From NCBI GenBank assembly GCA_951230915.1, contig OX579633.1, positions 25,764,574 through 25,828,573 on the forward strand: a DNA stretch of 64,000 bases, written 5' to 3'. Source of the stretch: Antitrichia curtipendula (taxonomy: Eukaryota; Streptophyta; Bryopsida; Hypnales; Leucodontaceae). Under the pieces are notes generated by a model that worked only from the letters and a program-made list of their open reading frames with translations, searched no databases and had not been told where the DNA came from. This document shows, piece after piece, positions 12,158 to 23,100 of this stretch. Every line of letters begins with the position of its first letter. Positions within the stretch are counted from its first letter, which is position 1. The position numbers were made by a program, and so were the translations under genes.

Positions 12158-14646
12158 AGGTGGAAGCACCCAAAACCGTCACTTTAAGGAATTCAGCATA
12201 CTTGGAGGCATCATTTCAAAAAAATAAAAAAATTCTGATGTTAGCGAGAGAAAATCATGAATATTAAAAAAAAATTAGATTTTTCGGATGTCATATGTAA
12301 TTTCTATGATTTTTCAAAGTTGTGGGTCTCTAGATCATTGAAACCATCATGTAGGTGCACCCAAAACTGAACCCTGCGGAAATCAGCTCTCAAGCCAGTC
12401 AGATATTGGTAAGTGTCCTTCAAATATGTCAGCCAATTAAAGCCAAGCATTTGGCTGACGGATTAACTAAAGTCTAGGGACATAATTGGGTGAGTCTAGG
12501 GTCCATGGCAAGGTACAGGGACGGGAAGGGGTGTTTTCACCTTAGTGAGGCAGAGTCGGCAAGAAAATAAATGATTGCAACAGAAAAAACTATCAAATTC
12601 ATCAAAAAGAATTGAATGAGCAATGAAGTTGTCGTAAAAAAAGAGAAATGTCTCTCGAATATTGGCTACAAAGTTCAAAACAAAGTGCAAAGCCCATCTA
12701 CCATCAAGGAATTTTTTGATGACAAGGTGATAGGAATATTTCATTGACATTTTGTGGATACGAGTGGTAGAGAGGTTCGATTTTGTAATGAAATTCATTG
12801 TTCATCATGAATCCTCAAAGGGTATGGGATAATTTGAAGATGAGAGCTTGATTGCTTATTGTCAAAACCGTCGTATGAATTGTGTGCAAAGTAGAATTTT
12901 AGACCTCTTTTTGGCATATTAGAATTATTAATTTTAAGAAATAACTTTCAACTAAAAGAAGTTGGTAAATCAAGCCAAATTTTAAATACAAAAAATTTGT
13001 TTGAGATTTTGTGTCTCCAATCAAAAGTTATGGACACATTTCAGAGAGGATGTTTGAAATTGTCTAAGAAAATGTCTCTTCCAATTCCTCTCTGAAATGT
13101 GTCCATAACTTTTGATTGGAGTGTCAAAATCTCAAATAATTTTTGGGAGAGGAAATTTAGCTTGATTTTTCACATTTATTTAGTTGAAAGCTTTTTGAAA
13201 AAAAGTTATTCCACACTACCTAAATGAGGTCTGAAATTTTGTTTTTAACACAATTCCTACTTTTGACTCAATTGTGAGCGGGTTGAACTCTACTAAACCT
13301 AATTTACATATCACACATGGATTGTTTCACCTCATGCCATCTGACTTGTATAAGGAGCTTGTCTTTTCTTCACTTCAAGAATGGCTTTCAAAAGATCATT
13401 GCCCTACTAATGCATTATCATGTTTTTATGAAAATGACTGTTGTTTTTTAAGAATTTTTGAATGTTTTCTTGAGTAGGAATAATTTTGCTTCAAAAAATT
13501 CTTGAAAATATTCTTTCATATTTCTAAAAGTGTTCTTTCATGTTTTTCAAAAAATAGTTGTTATTTTTGTAGAATTCTTGAATACTTAAGACTTATATTC
13601 TTTAAGAAAATAAGAGTTATTAGAACTTTTAAAGCGATCTATTGTGAGATCTATAAATGTAAATAGAACACCTCGAAGGCCAATGAATAGTGCACCCCTA
13701 AGACCACCATATAGTGATTATGTAATTTGCAATCATCTTGTTCACCTTCTAATTGCCACATTCTTTGAGAATTTTTTACACCCAAATGTACTTGTATAGA
13801 CCCTATTGTAGCCACATAGACACTCCTAAGCAACACTTGTTCACTTCAAAAGTGCCAATACTGCATTCCATAAATGTCCATTGCTTCATTTATTCTAGAA
13901 AGATATAAGTATTTAGGCTTCTAACATAGCCATCACAAGACCCTTTCTAAAGTAGCAAGAATAGTCTACTAAACACAAATAGAGGGGCTAACCTCATATC
14001 TCCGTAACTTATCAAAATGTCATTCTTCAATTATTTTACAAATAATGCATGTCTATACAATTTATTTCACATAATATTATGCAACAAAGAATACGGACAC
14101 ATAGTTGCATACATGCTACATGATCAATCATTAAATTTGAGATTAGAATTACAAATATTAGATGAACCTTGGACACTACATACCATTATCAGTTGAAACG
14201 CTACCATCATTTGAATTCATGCAATCAAAGATAATTTAATCTCAAGTGGCATACACTTAGACTATTCCAATTCTTCTTTTTTGGCATGTATGCATGACTC
14301 AATTCTTTTCAAAGCCTAAGGTGGAAACACCCAAAACCATCCTTATATCCATTCATGCACAATAGATTTCCCTTTAAGTATCCCTCAAAAGAGTCATTCA
14401 ATTGTCCCCTTATTTGACTACAATTAGTTGACTGCTGATTTTTTGAGATTTCAGTTTTAGATCCAACAATATGGCAGTTTCAATGGCCTAGAGAGCTTCT
14501 ACTTTGAAAATTCTCAGAAATTACATGTCATATCCAAAAATTCTATTTTTTTTTTGAAAATTCATGATTTTCAATTGCTAAAAAAAGGTGCCTCCAACTA
14601 TGCTGAATTGCGTATATTGACAATTTTAGGTATCTCCACCATATTG
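12158..14646. mobile_element. Candidate 2.5-kb element with ~240-bp inverted ends
   Basis: The sequence at about 12158-12400 reappears inverted at about 14430-14646. Shared blocks in order are GGTGGARRYACC, AATTCAGCATA-TTGGAGGCA, AAAATCATGAAT, a TTTTTGGATRT box, CATGTAATTTCT and AAAACTGAA. The two arms face each other as terminal inverted repeats would. The interior holds a separate foldback (12890-13240), presumably a nested insertion. No transposase frame is visible. An alternative is an inverted local duplication. Confidence 0.45.
12890..13240. repeat. Inverted repeat (foldback) related to 25893-26500
   Basis: The left arm (about 12890-13050) and right arm (about 13090-13240) are inverted copies sharing 'CCAATCAAAAGTTATGGAC' and 'ACATTTCAGAGAGGA' blocks around a short spacer. 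The same blocks, with the outer 'AATGAGGTCTGAAATTTT' and 'CACAATTCCTACTTT' motifs, make up the larger foldback at 25893-26500, so these are two members of one family. Confidence 0.6.
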
Positions 14647-15326
14647 GCAAATACTTATGTCTTTTCCGTTGTGTACTGTGCTCAATACCATTTTGTCTGT
14701 ATTTTCAACATCTGACAATGGCAGAATATTCTACTTGGTAGGCAGCGCTGCTGCATAGTGTTACGTAACATCCCACATGTTGCTTGAAAGAGCTTCTTAA
14801 AGCTTTCATTTTTGTAAGAACCAAACACTTCAAATAATCTGCATGTGATCTCCCACTTGACCGACAGATTTCCAAAGTCAAGCCTCGTTCTACTGACAAA
14901 TCTCAAAGCCTCACAAAATTGGACTTGCTGCAGCTGATTGGGTCGTAGCAGATCAGCCATGAGTCAGCTCCTATAGCACTAAGTTGCCACAATCTTGTGC
15001 TGAGCAGCAGATGTGTCAAAGGATAGGGCTCGTGGGAACGTAAGAACTTTAAAAAATTGTTTTAAATTCTCTTCGATAACTTACCTCCCCTTGATCCTGA
15101 TAATGTGAAGTTGTACCGTACCAAAGTTATTGATCAAGACCACATTGCATTTACACGTAGTAAAAATCAACAAAGAATTACAAATATGTCACGACCGATT
15201 ATCAGCAGAAATGAAAAGAGGTCATAGTAAGTGATAAAAGATCTCAGTTAATTTCCTTCTCACCATATCAATATGGTTCGCTAGAATCTGCAATGCTACA
15301 GATCAAACAGTGTCTGACTCGCACAT

Positions 15327-15616
15327 TAGTGGTAGTCACAGCTTGTTCACCGTGATGGTGAACAATGAACATTGAAGTGGTGGCGGCGTAGGGTTGGCTT
15401 GCTTCCGCTATGAATATTCCTTTGTTCTCTTAACTTTCAATTACATCCGTCCATCTCGCCATTATCCATCCTCCATTGTTCATTCTCAACATTTGAACAA
15501 AAAGGGTGGTCACGGCTTGTTCAATATTCGTCACTTCTCATTGGCCCCTCAAAGCACTTTCCATTGTTCATTGTTCATTGTTCACCATCACGGTGAACAA
15601 GCTGTGACTACCACTA
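15327..15616. mobile_element. 290-bp MITE with a perfect 44-bp terminal inverted repeat
   Basis: Bases 15327-15370 and 15573-15616 are exact inverted complements over 44 positions. The arms start TAGTGGTAGTCACAGC and contain an inner hairpin (GTTCACCGTGATGGTGAAC). TA occurs at both outer edges. The interior is non-coding, with ATTGTTC repeats by the right arm. A perfect long repeat implies recent insertion. Confidence 0.7.
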
Positions 15617-16345
15617 TTAAAACTAACCTGAGCAAGCAATATTGATTCTCTTAATACAGACATCGCTGCAAATCAAGTCAAAAGATCAAATTCTACGGGA
15701 GTTATCCGGGCATGCATGGTATTGAAAAATATTCACTGACCTGGAGCGTTTGCCTTTAATAACTCTGTAATTTCATATTCCAAATATATCCTCAGAATCC
15801 GCCACGTCTAATTGGAAAACTTCCACATGTCAATAATACGAGTCCAAGTTCCAAGACCACCATGTCAATCTCCTTGGCTTGTGAGACAAAGGTGTAACTC
15901 ATAACCTTTGGCTCAATCTGAGCCTTTCGATCAGCAAAAACGCACAACTAGAAATTCAAGATTCAATGAAACAACTCGGCATTCTGTTTGATAACCTTCC
16001 CACGCCTCCCAGCTCTCAAAAATTAAGCCTAAGGTAAAGACCAGGGCTGGACTCCAACATGTACTTGTCATGAACATGAAACTGATGTACTGTAGAACTC
16101 TAACCAATAAACTCTTTTATGATTTAGAACCTCTTTCATTCACTGATCAGTCTGATAATAGGAATAAAGTTCAGATGCAAAAGTGGCAATTTTGGCAGTC
16201 TTGGGGTCAGTCCATGTGAGGTGCATCTAGAAGCCCATTTGTGCCAAAGGCAGGGTCACGAGGATAGGTCAAAAAAGGAACCAATAGGAACGAATGCCAT
16301 TTTCATGTTACAAGTGCAAAACCTGAGGGGGTCGGTTATATGAAC

Positions 16346-17953
16346 CTATTCCTCGTCCTCGACGACCTTGGTTCCCAAATTTCTATACCCTTCGGCCGGC
16401 ACCTCAGTGACGGAAACGTACGAGTAGAGCTCCTCCCTGGCATCCTCATCATCGTTCCGCTTCCTGGCAATGCGCACTCGGATTCTTGTGGGCACATTGC
16501 GCACGCCTCGGCTCCAGAGGTGCTTGTTCAGCTTCACGTCAAGCCGAACATCACTGGTTCCCATCGTCTTCTGCGCAAACTTCCTGATCTCCTTCACCGC
16601 CTTGGGCGCCATCTTCTTGAAGGTGCTACGCAAAGGCAATTGAGGAGATCGTTAAAGACGAGCTCAAGGTAGGAAACACATTTGTGCAGGGTCCCTACAA
16701 AGATCACTCATTTGCATTGAAAGTGTTTCCTAGCACGTGATTTGTTCCTGCATTTCACTACAATTGGAAAACCACGGGAGTTAAAGTAGTCGAGCTGCAA
16801 AGTGATGTATGCAATTCCTTTGCAAGTTGGTCTTGCTACTTCATAATGATGTGAAGTATGTATCTCATGTGATCATGTAATAAGGACAAATCAACACCAC
16901 AACGGGGAATCAAGGCAAAGTGCACTGTCCACCGTTCACCCTGCTGCGTATTATTGCCGTGTGCTATGCACCCAACGTGTACTGGCCATTCCCCCGATGT
17001 GAGATGTTGCCACAAAGGTCGAATTCTAAAGGAATTGCATGAATTGCTTTGCACATCGACTAAATAAACTCCCGAGGTTTTCAAAATAGCAGGGACAAAG
17101 CCGCATGAGAGGGCACCGTAGAAAAATAGTTGAACTCTCGGGTGGCATTCTCCTTTAATTTAAGGAAACTCAAATTGTCCCCTTAATCTTAGACAACGAG
17201 TGCATATTAGTTAAGAGGATGCAAATTACTCAAATATTTGATTGAGTAATTTTTAGGTCAGTTTTTAGGTCATCTACCCCCCAAACACTTCGAAATTCCT
17301 TAATTTGCACATATGGTACCCAAATAATGCATTCTCTTGTGCGTTGTAACCCTCTTTTGATTGCTAACAAAAAAAAAAAAAAAAAATTGACCAGTCCAAA
17401 GCTAGGACCTATGCTCAGGGCGATTTTGAGTGTCCCTAGCTCACAGCTCGAAGCCGAAAGCCGAAATGCATGGTCTCACCAACAAGAATAATTCACCGAC
17501 TACTGCTCAAGTAGCCCCAAGCTGGTGTTTCACCTCAAAACCAAAAGTGTGATCATCATCCTAGACCTAATCGAACCGCGCACTGCTCAACAATCAATGG
17601 ACGCTTGCAACGCTAATATCCGTGTCAAATTGTCATTGCCGAATCCCAGTCTCAAGCTAGGAACTACGCTCAATGGCGATATTGAGTGTCCCTAGCTCAT
17701 AATTCAAAACCTTAAATCGAAATGCATCGTCTCACCAACAAGAATTGCATAGCGAAATTCACCGACTACTGCTCAAGTAGCTCTAAGCTGCAGTTTCTCC
17801 TCAAAAATTCGGCCGAATTGGAGAAGCAGCGAGGTCAATAGAGGAGAAGGATTGGTGAGATTCGAAGTACCAGCCATGAAGTCTCCTGTGAAGGTTGATG
17901 GTATACTCGCGAGTGACGACCTCGTCCTTGCGGGGTTTCGTCTTTTCCACCAT
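16346..17953 (-). CDS. RPL31: 60S ribosomal protein L31 (eL31), two exons
   Basis: This encodes cytosolic large-subunit protein eL31, which sits at the tunnel-exit side of the ribosome. Exon 1 is 17871-17953 ([20 protein letters not shown], then LHRRLHG and two bases). Exon 2 is 16346-16625. The 1245-bp GT-AG intron splits a Cys codon in phase 2 and rejoins [21 protein letters not shown], which is exactly the family order. The product is 120 residues, the normal plant length. It includes the conserved [17 protein letters not shown] and [16 protein letters not shown] stretches and an acidic C-terminus. The ATG at 17953 is preferred over upstream in-frame ones because the family starts there. 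A telo-box lies just upstream. The intron contains a duplicated 150-bp segment. No lesions are seen. Confidence 0.96.
17397..17805. repeat. Two direct copies of ~150 bp in the RPL31 intron
   Basis: The segment from about 17397 to 17545 is repeated at about 17650-17805, roughly 250 bp on. Shared blocks are AAGCTAGGA-CTA-GCTCA, TTGAGTGTCCCTAGCTCA, CGAAATGCATSGTCTCACC, AACAAGAAT and TTCACCGACTACTGCTCAAG. Both copies lie inside the single RPL31 intron, close to its donor side. It reads as a local duplication rather than coding sequence. Confidence 0.7.
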
Positions 17954-18047
17954 CTTAGCTTGCTCGCGGCTTCGGGGATGGAAGTGGCGGTGGCGATAGA
18001 AGCCGAGAAAGAGAGGAATCCTTGCTTGGCTTGTGCTCATCAAGCGT

Positions 18048-18062
18048 AAACCCTAACCCTAA
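18048..18062 (-). promoter_or_regulatory. Telo-box of RPL31 promoter
   Basis: AAACCCTAACCCTAA at 18048-18062 carries a full telo-box about 95 bp upstream of the RPL31 ATG. This motif is enriched near the transcription start of plant ribosomal-protein genes. It matches the doubled telo-box found before RPL29 in this same window, on the other strand. Confidence 0.7.
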
Positions 18063-20160
18063 TTTATTATATTGGACGAATGTTCCGATCATTATCAATT
18101 TCATCCATTCTACACCTCCACCATCCCTTCCCTATGCCCGAAGAAATACGGAAGTACTAAATACTAAACTTCTAGATAATATGATTTCTCTAATTTTTTA
18201 TAAAATTTTAAAATTTTCTTAGCAAAAAAAAAATGTTAATTTGATGATTTTCCAAGAAACCTATCATATATTTAGTATGACTAAACTTAGTATAAAGTTG
18301 AAAAGTTTTCATTCAAACAACCATATCATAAGCATCAATGCACAAAGTCCAAAAGTAGATACATAGGAGTTGTAGTGTGCAACATATTACACGTTACCAT
18401 GGAAGTTTGAAGAAAAAATTAGTTATAATTTGAAAGAAAATCAATTTCAAAGTTAGCCATGTCTAAAACTTAGTTTTGTTCAACCTGATTTGGAATTACT
18501 TTATCTTTTGCCAATTTTTTCTTAAAGCTCTGAAAACACTTTTGGTCCCTTGGCATATTTATATACATCATTTCAAATCATTGTATACAAAAATTGAAGG
18601 AAATTAACATTTATAGAATTTGAAATATCAACAATTTGACAAACATACAAATGATGTTGATTTTTACAATATTTGAATTTTTTGGGGAGAATTGAAAGCA
18701 TGGGATAGCATTAACCATTGTAGAGAGAGTACAAGTTGCAATATGGACCATTGGTACATCTTAATGCTCTTGCATTTAAAATATTTGTTAAATTGGACAA
18801 TGCATTCAATTTATATTTCAAAGCTATATAATGCATTTATAGATACAATTTTTTTTTTGTCAAAGACTAGAGTTCATGATGCATATAATTGAACAAATTT
18901 ATAAAAAATAAATAAATTATCATTGTCAATATGTCAAAAACCTACCAAGCTTTTGTTGGAAATAGCTGCACCCTACAAGTTGGGTATCAATCCCTAGTTG
19001 ATAACGGGTGGTTCCACCATGCACCTTATGGTCATAAGGTAACAAGCTCTAAAATTGCACGGGCTCTAAAATTGCCTATTTCCATAAATGTACACTTTGT
19101 GTACATGTTTCTTTTTTGTAGCCTTTATCAATGTACACACAATGTACATTTTAGGAGGTGGACGATTTTAGAGCCCTATGTCATTTCAACTTCAAAATTT
19201 TAATAATAATTCCCCAAAGCTCCCAAAAATATGAAACAAAGTGGGTTAGATGCCAATTCCACTTGTCTTTCAAGTAAAATTTACTGAAAACTATTTGAAG
19301 AAGCTTCATCTCCCCAAAATTCAGTTTCAGCTCTTAGGTGGGCAATTTATGAACCTGTTACCTTAGGTTCCATCGTTCGAGGGTCTGTGACGATAAGGCA
19401 TTAGGACCACAGGCACTTTATCGAAATAACCTACAATACGAAGTGGCATCTCTGGGAATATTATCCAAATTGTGGCACATTATTTTACAAGCTCGCTTTT
19501 CAAGTAAAGGCCTACTTAACCTTCACTTGAATGTAGATTCTGTCAATGCGAAGCTCCTCCGCTTCAGTCCAGACCAGAGCCAATAAGAAGTTTGGTGTAC
19601 TGACAGAACTTATCGTAGCTCCTGGCATCCCTTTTACAACTGCAATTATTTGAATGACATAGGTAGTGATACATTTCTAGAGTCCTTGTTCCAGAATGTA
19701 AACATGCTTCGCTCAAACATTGGCAGGTCGAGAACTCCAGCGGAGATTTCAAGAACATTCTAGCCATCTCATGGAGTTTATTGAGATTGCTTATAAGCTT
19801 ATGCATACAACTGAGTCCCAGCAGTTAAATCTGAGCTTGAGACCACATATCTGCTCTATATCGAAGTGCCTAGCTACTTTTATTAATAAGTTAATTGCTT
19901 TCTGTAAGAACTCCTTCCTAAGCTCATGCTGACTAATACATTTAATATTCGATCTCCAAAGAGGTGCAGCTCTTTCAAAATTGTCTATTTGAATCCCGAT
20001 CCCTTTAAAATAGGAGTATATCTTGCTGTTAAAGTATCTGACATTCCAGAGAATTTTCACCAAGGGAATCTGAACATCCTCCCGAAATTGACATGCAGCG
20101 CTCAGTTTCCTTCACAGCTTACTTATACATAGTGGAGAGTCGTTGATTTGCAACCAATGC
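18063..20160. other. Intergenic interval between RPL31 and NAGS
   Basis: AT-rich DNA with no recognisable gene on either strand. The only structured item is the MITE at 19035-19365. The last few hundred bases (about 19400-20160) are less AT-rich and probably include the 3' UTR of the NAGS gene, but no polyadenylation site could be fixed. Confidence 0.6.
19035..19365. mobile_element. AGGTA-type MITE, copy 2 of a 330-bp pair
   Basis: TAAGGTAACA at the left is answered by TGTTACCTTA at the right, and AAATTGC occurs just inside both ends. The length (331 bp) and internal blocks match the copy at 11404-11737, including the palindromic GTACA/TGTAC stretch around 19089-19155. The outer TA on each side is the likely target duplication. 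It is non-coding. Confidence 0.7.
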
Positions 20161-23100
20161 TCATATGGGTGAGTCCAAAAGAACTTCAGATAGACTTGCC
20201 TCAAGAAGGTCCAACTGAAGATGTTTTAGATAGTACTTTGAGCCCCTTGAGAGGTTGACTCGAGCTTGTCTCTCTTCAGGAAGTTCGGTGAGCTCACATT
20301 TTGCAAATCCGCGTTGTACAAACCTGCAGACAGAAGAACCTCGACCTTGTTAAACAGATGTCCTGAACAGGCAGAATAATATGCAGAAAGTAAGACTTAC
20401 AACCACAAGAGTAGAGAGCTCACCAATCTGCAGTGCGGGTTGTGAGAAGAAAAAGCTTCTGTAAGCCCAGATTTGCCGCTTTCCTCTCGAGATAATCTGC
20501 ACATGCACGATGAATATCAATTCATCACATTCGACAACGAAGTACGCACCACTAGGATCTCCAGATTCATCAAGTCGGATTCTATGTAGATAAGCCTATT
20601 AACTGCATACAGCTCTCTTGATTGTAATGTCTAGATGTCTTTATCAGATCAGATAACGGGTGCCTATTACGAACACATTTTGAAGATCCAGAAAACGATA
20701 ACAATGAGTTAATTCAGATCGTGTGAAAGTTGTTATCCCAAGTTGCTACTGATAATTGAAACCTGAAGGACTTGCCCAGAGACTTGGTAACAAAAGAACT
20801 GACTATTGGCAATGAATTAGGAGCAAGGGATTACCGAGTAAGGTGTCTCCACGACCATGGCCACGGCATTCTGGGGAAACAGCAAATGCAGCAATTTCTC
20901 CACTTTTTTCTTTCGGAAACGGAAAAAGTGCAGCACATGCTATGACAGAGCCATCCCTTTCGACCACAGTGAACGCATCCAGCTCTGTCAGCAGCTGCGA
21001 CAATCATCAAGGCCAATGAGACGATGCAATTGTTAGAAACACAGATAATCTTTTGCTGCGCGGAAACTAGAATTTCAATTTAATCGATACAATCGCGACT
21101 TTTTTTCGAAGCAACTGCAAATTCACGCTACCCATATGAAACGAACCTACAAGGATTTTGAAGACCGTTTTGGTCTTTGTTGATTTTCATATTTTGAGTT
21201 TATTTATTTGAGGATTTTAATGTAGCTTCTATAGGACATCATTGAATTAAGTTCACATTATTGTTTTTTAATTTTATACAACATATATTGTCAAAAAAAC
21301 AATATACCTATACAATGTATTGCATACTTTGAGCTTTTTTCTTTAAAACTTGATTTTGTCATTCAAAATTAATTCTCTAGCTTTTGAAGTGCAATTTCTA
21401 ATCCAATTGAAATTTGTTTTGAATCCTTTAAAATAGCATTTCATTGGTTTAAAATTGAGGATCTCTAACTATATTTCTAAATATAGAGTGACACGATCAT
21501 TATTTATACTGAATTTTCTAGAGTATAATATACTTCTATTCCAATATATTCAGATTTTTTGAGCAAGCTTTATATTTGATAGGAATCTTTTTCACTTTTT
21601 CTTCAAAGAATCCATGATAATTTGAAATTTTCGCCCAAAAATCTGAAAATTATATGAGAAAAATACACGAAAACAAAAATAAAATATTTCACTCATAGAT
21701 AGCAACAAATGGAGGATACAATGTAGAGCGTTTTGAGGTTTGACTACACGGTGAGCTCCGTCCTTACAGGGTTAAAGTCCTGAACAATTTACTTTTGCCT
21801 CACACCTGGTACCTCTACCTACTTAATATTATTTAAAGAATGAAAATCAATTGTTGTTTAGGGAGATGTTTTTCCGTAAAGACTCAGGTCACTGACCTTC
21901 TGTAACATATTATCAATTTGCTCATGTTGTGGAATACATGCATACCCACAAATTTCAAAAAATAAAATTTCAGCTTTAAGGAAGAACTACTAAAACATGA
22001 GTTTTGATGTTTAGGCATTATGATCTAGCAATTGGTTGGGTTTCTTTGAACTTAAAAATTTCAAGAAGATATACCTCAACAAGTTAGACGTAATGATTGG
22101 ATCCAAAAAAATAAAAGTTAACAAAATCTTTACCTCTAGAACGTTTTTTTCAAAGAGAGCTTTGGATTTCCGATGTGAAGGAATTTTAAAGGTCAAAACC
22201 CTCCATTGTGTCGGAAAGAGACAGTTTAATAATGTTAACATGATAGAGCACAGAAAATAGAGTCAAATATATTTGCATCCTATCAAGAATACTGTTCCAC
22301 AAAAGTAAAGAGGTTTCATTATTGTGTAGTTCACCTGCTCACGAGAACGGTGGACCAAAACTCCAGCTTCTTCTAGAGGACGAAGCAGCTGTTCTATGCG
22401 AACAACATCATTCACGTTTGCTGACCGTGTGCCTTCATACATATCGCTGTTTTAATCATCATAATAAACACCAGAGTTACTGAGACACGTTGGACATAAG
22501 TACTCAAACCTTCACGAAAGAGTGCAAAATGCGAAAAAACAATATGTATGAAACAAATTAGTAATCAGAAAAGAATTGCATTGGAAACCAGCAAGACCAA
22601 GACTCTAACATTCACCTGGAGACCATAGTTCCAACACCATCGCGAGTGTAAAGCTCCAGCAGCAAAGCTCCCGGAATGTTGCTATCCAATAAGTGAACAC
22701 GACCCACACCACCCTTCAAAAACATACCACCAAGTTAATCAGCATCAAACAAACTAGCACCGACCCCTGATTCCCTGGAAAGTTAACTAGGCAAAAAGAA
22801 AAGACGCACAAATGAAAGGTAGCAAAATAAATCTTTAAACCTTTGATTCACAAAACTTACTCGACAAACGTAAACAGCTGCAGTAAGTTCGGATAGGTAT
22901 GCATGCGTTCGAATTAGCCGCTCATGTCCACCAATAGCAAAACCCTGTCGACCCTCTGACGGAGCTACGTCCAGCTTGTAACAATCACCACTAATGTAAG
23001 AATCAAGCTGCTCATTTCCCGTCATATCGCCAATCCAATCCTTGGTCACCTCGTAGATATTGGTATCACATTCCTCATGTAAAGACCCATTGCCCTTCGT

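Larger units (their letters stand above)
6254..16345. other. Gene-free interval between RPL29 and RPL31
   Basis: After the RPL29 3' region no spliced gene or recognisable domain was found on either strand over about 10 kb; all open frames are short and lack family signatures. The interval carries a poly-C run near 6980 and several transposon relics annotated separately (7212-7364, 9752-10600, 11404-11737, 12158-14646, 12890-13240, 15327-15616). The rest is AT-rich unassigned DNA. Confidence 0.7.
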
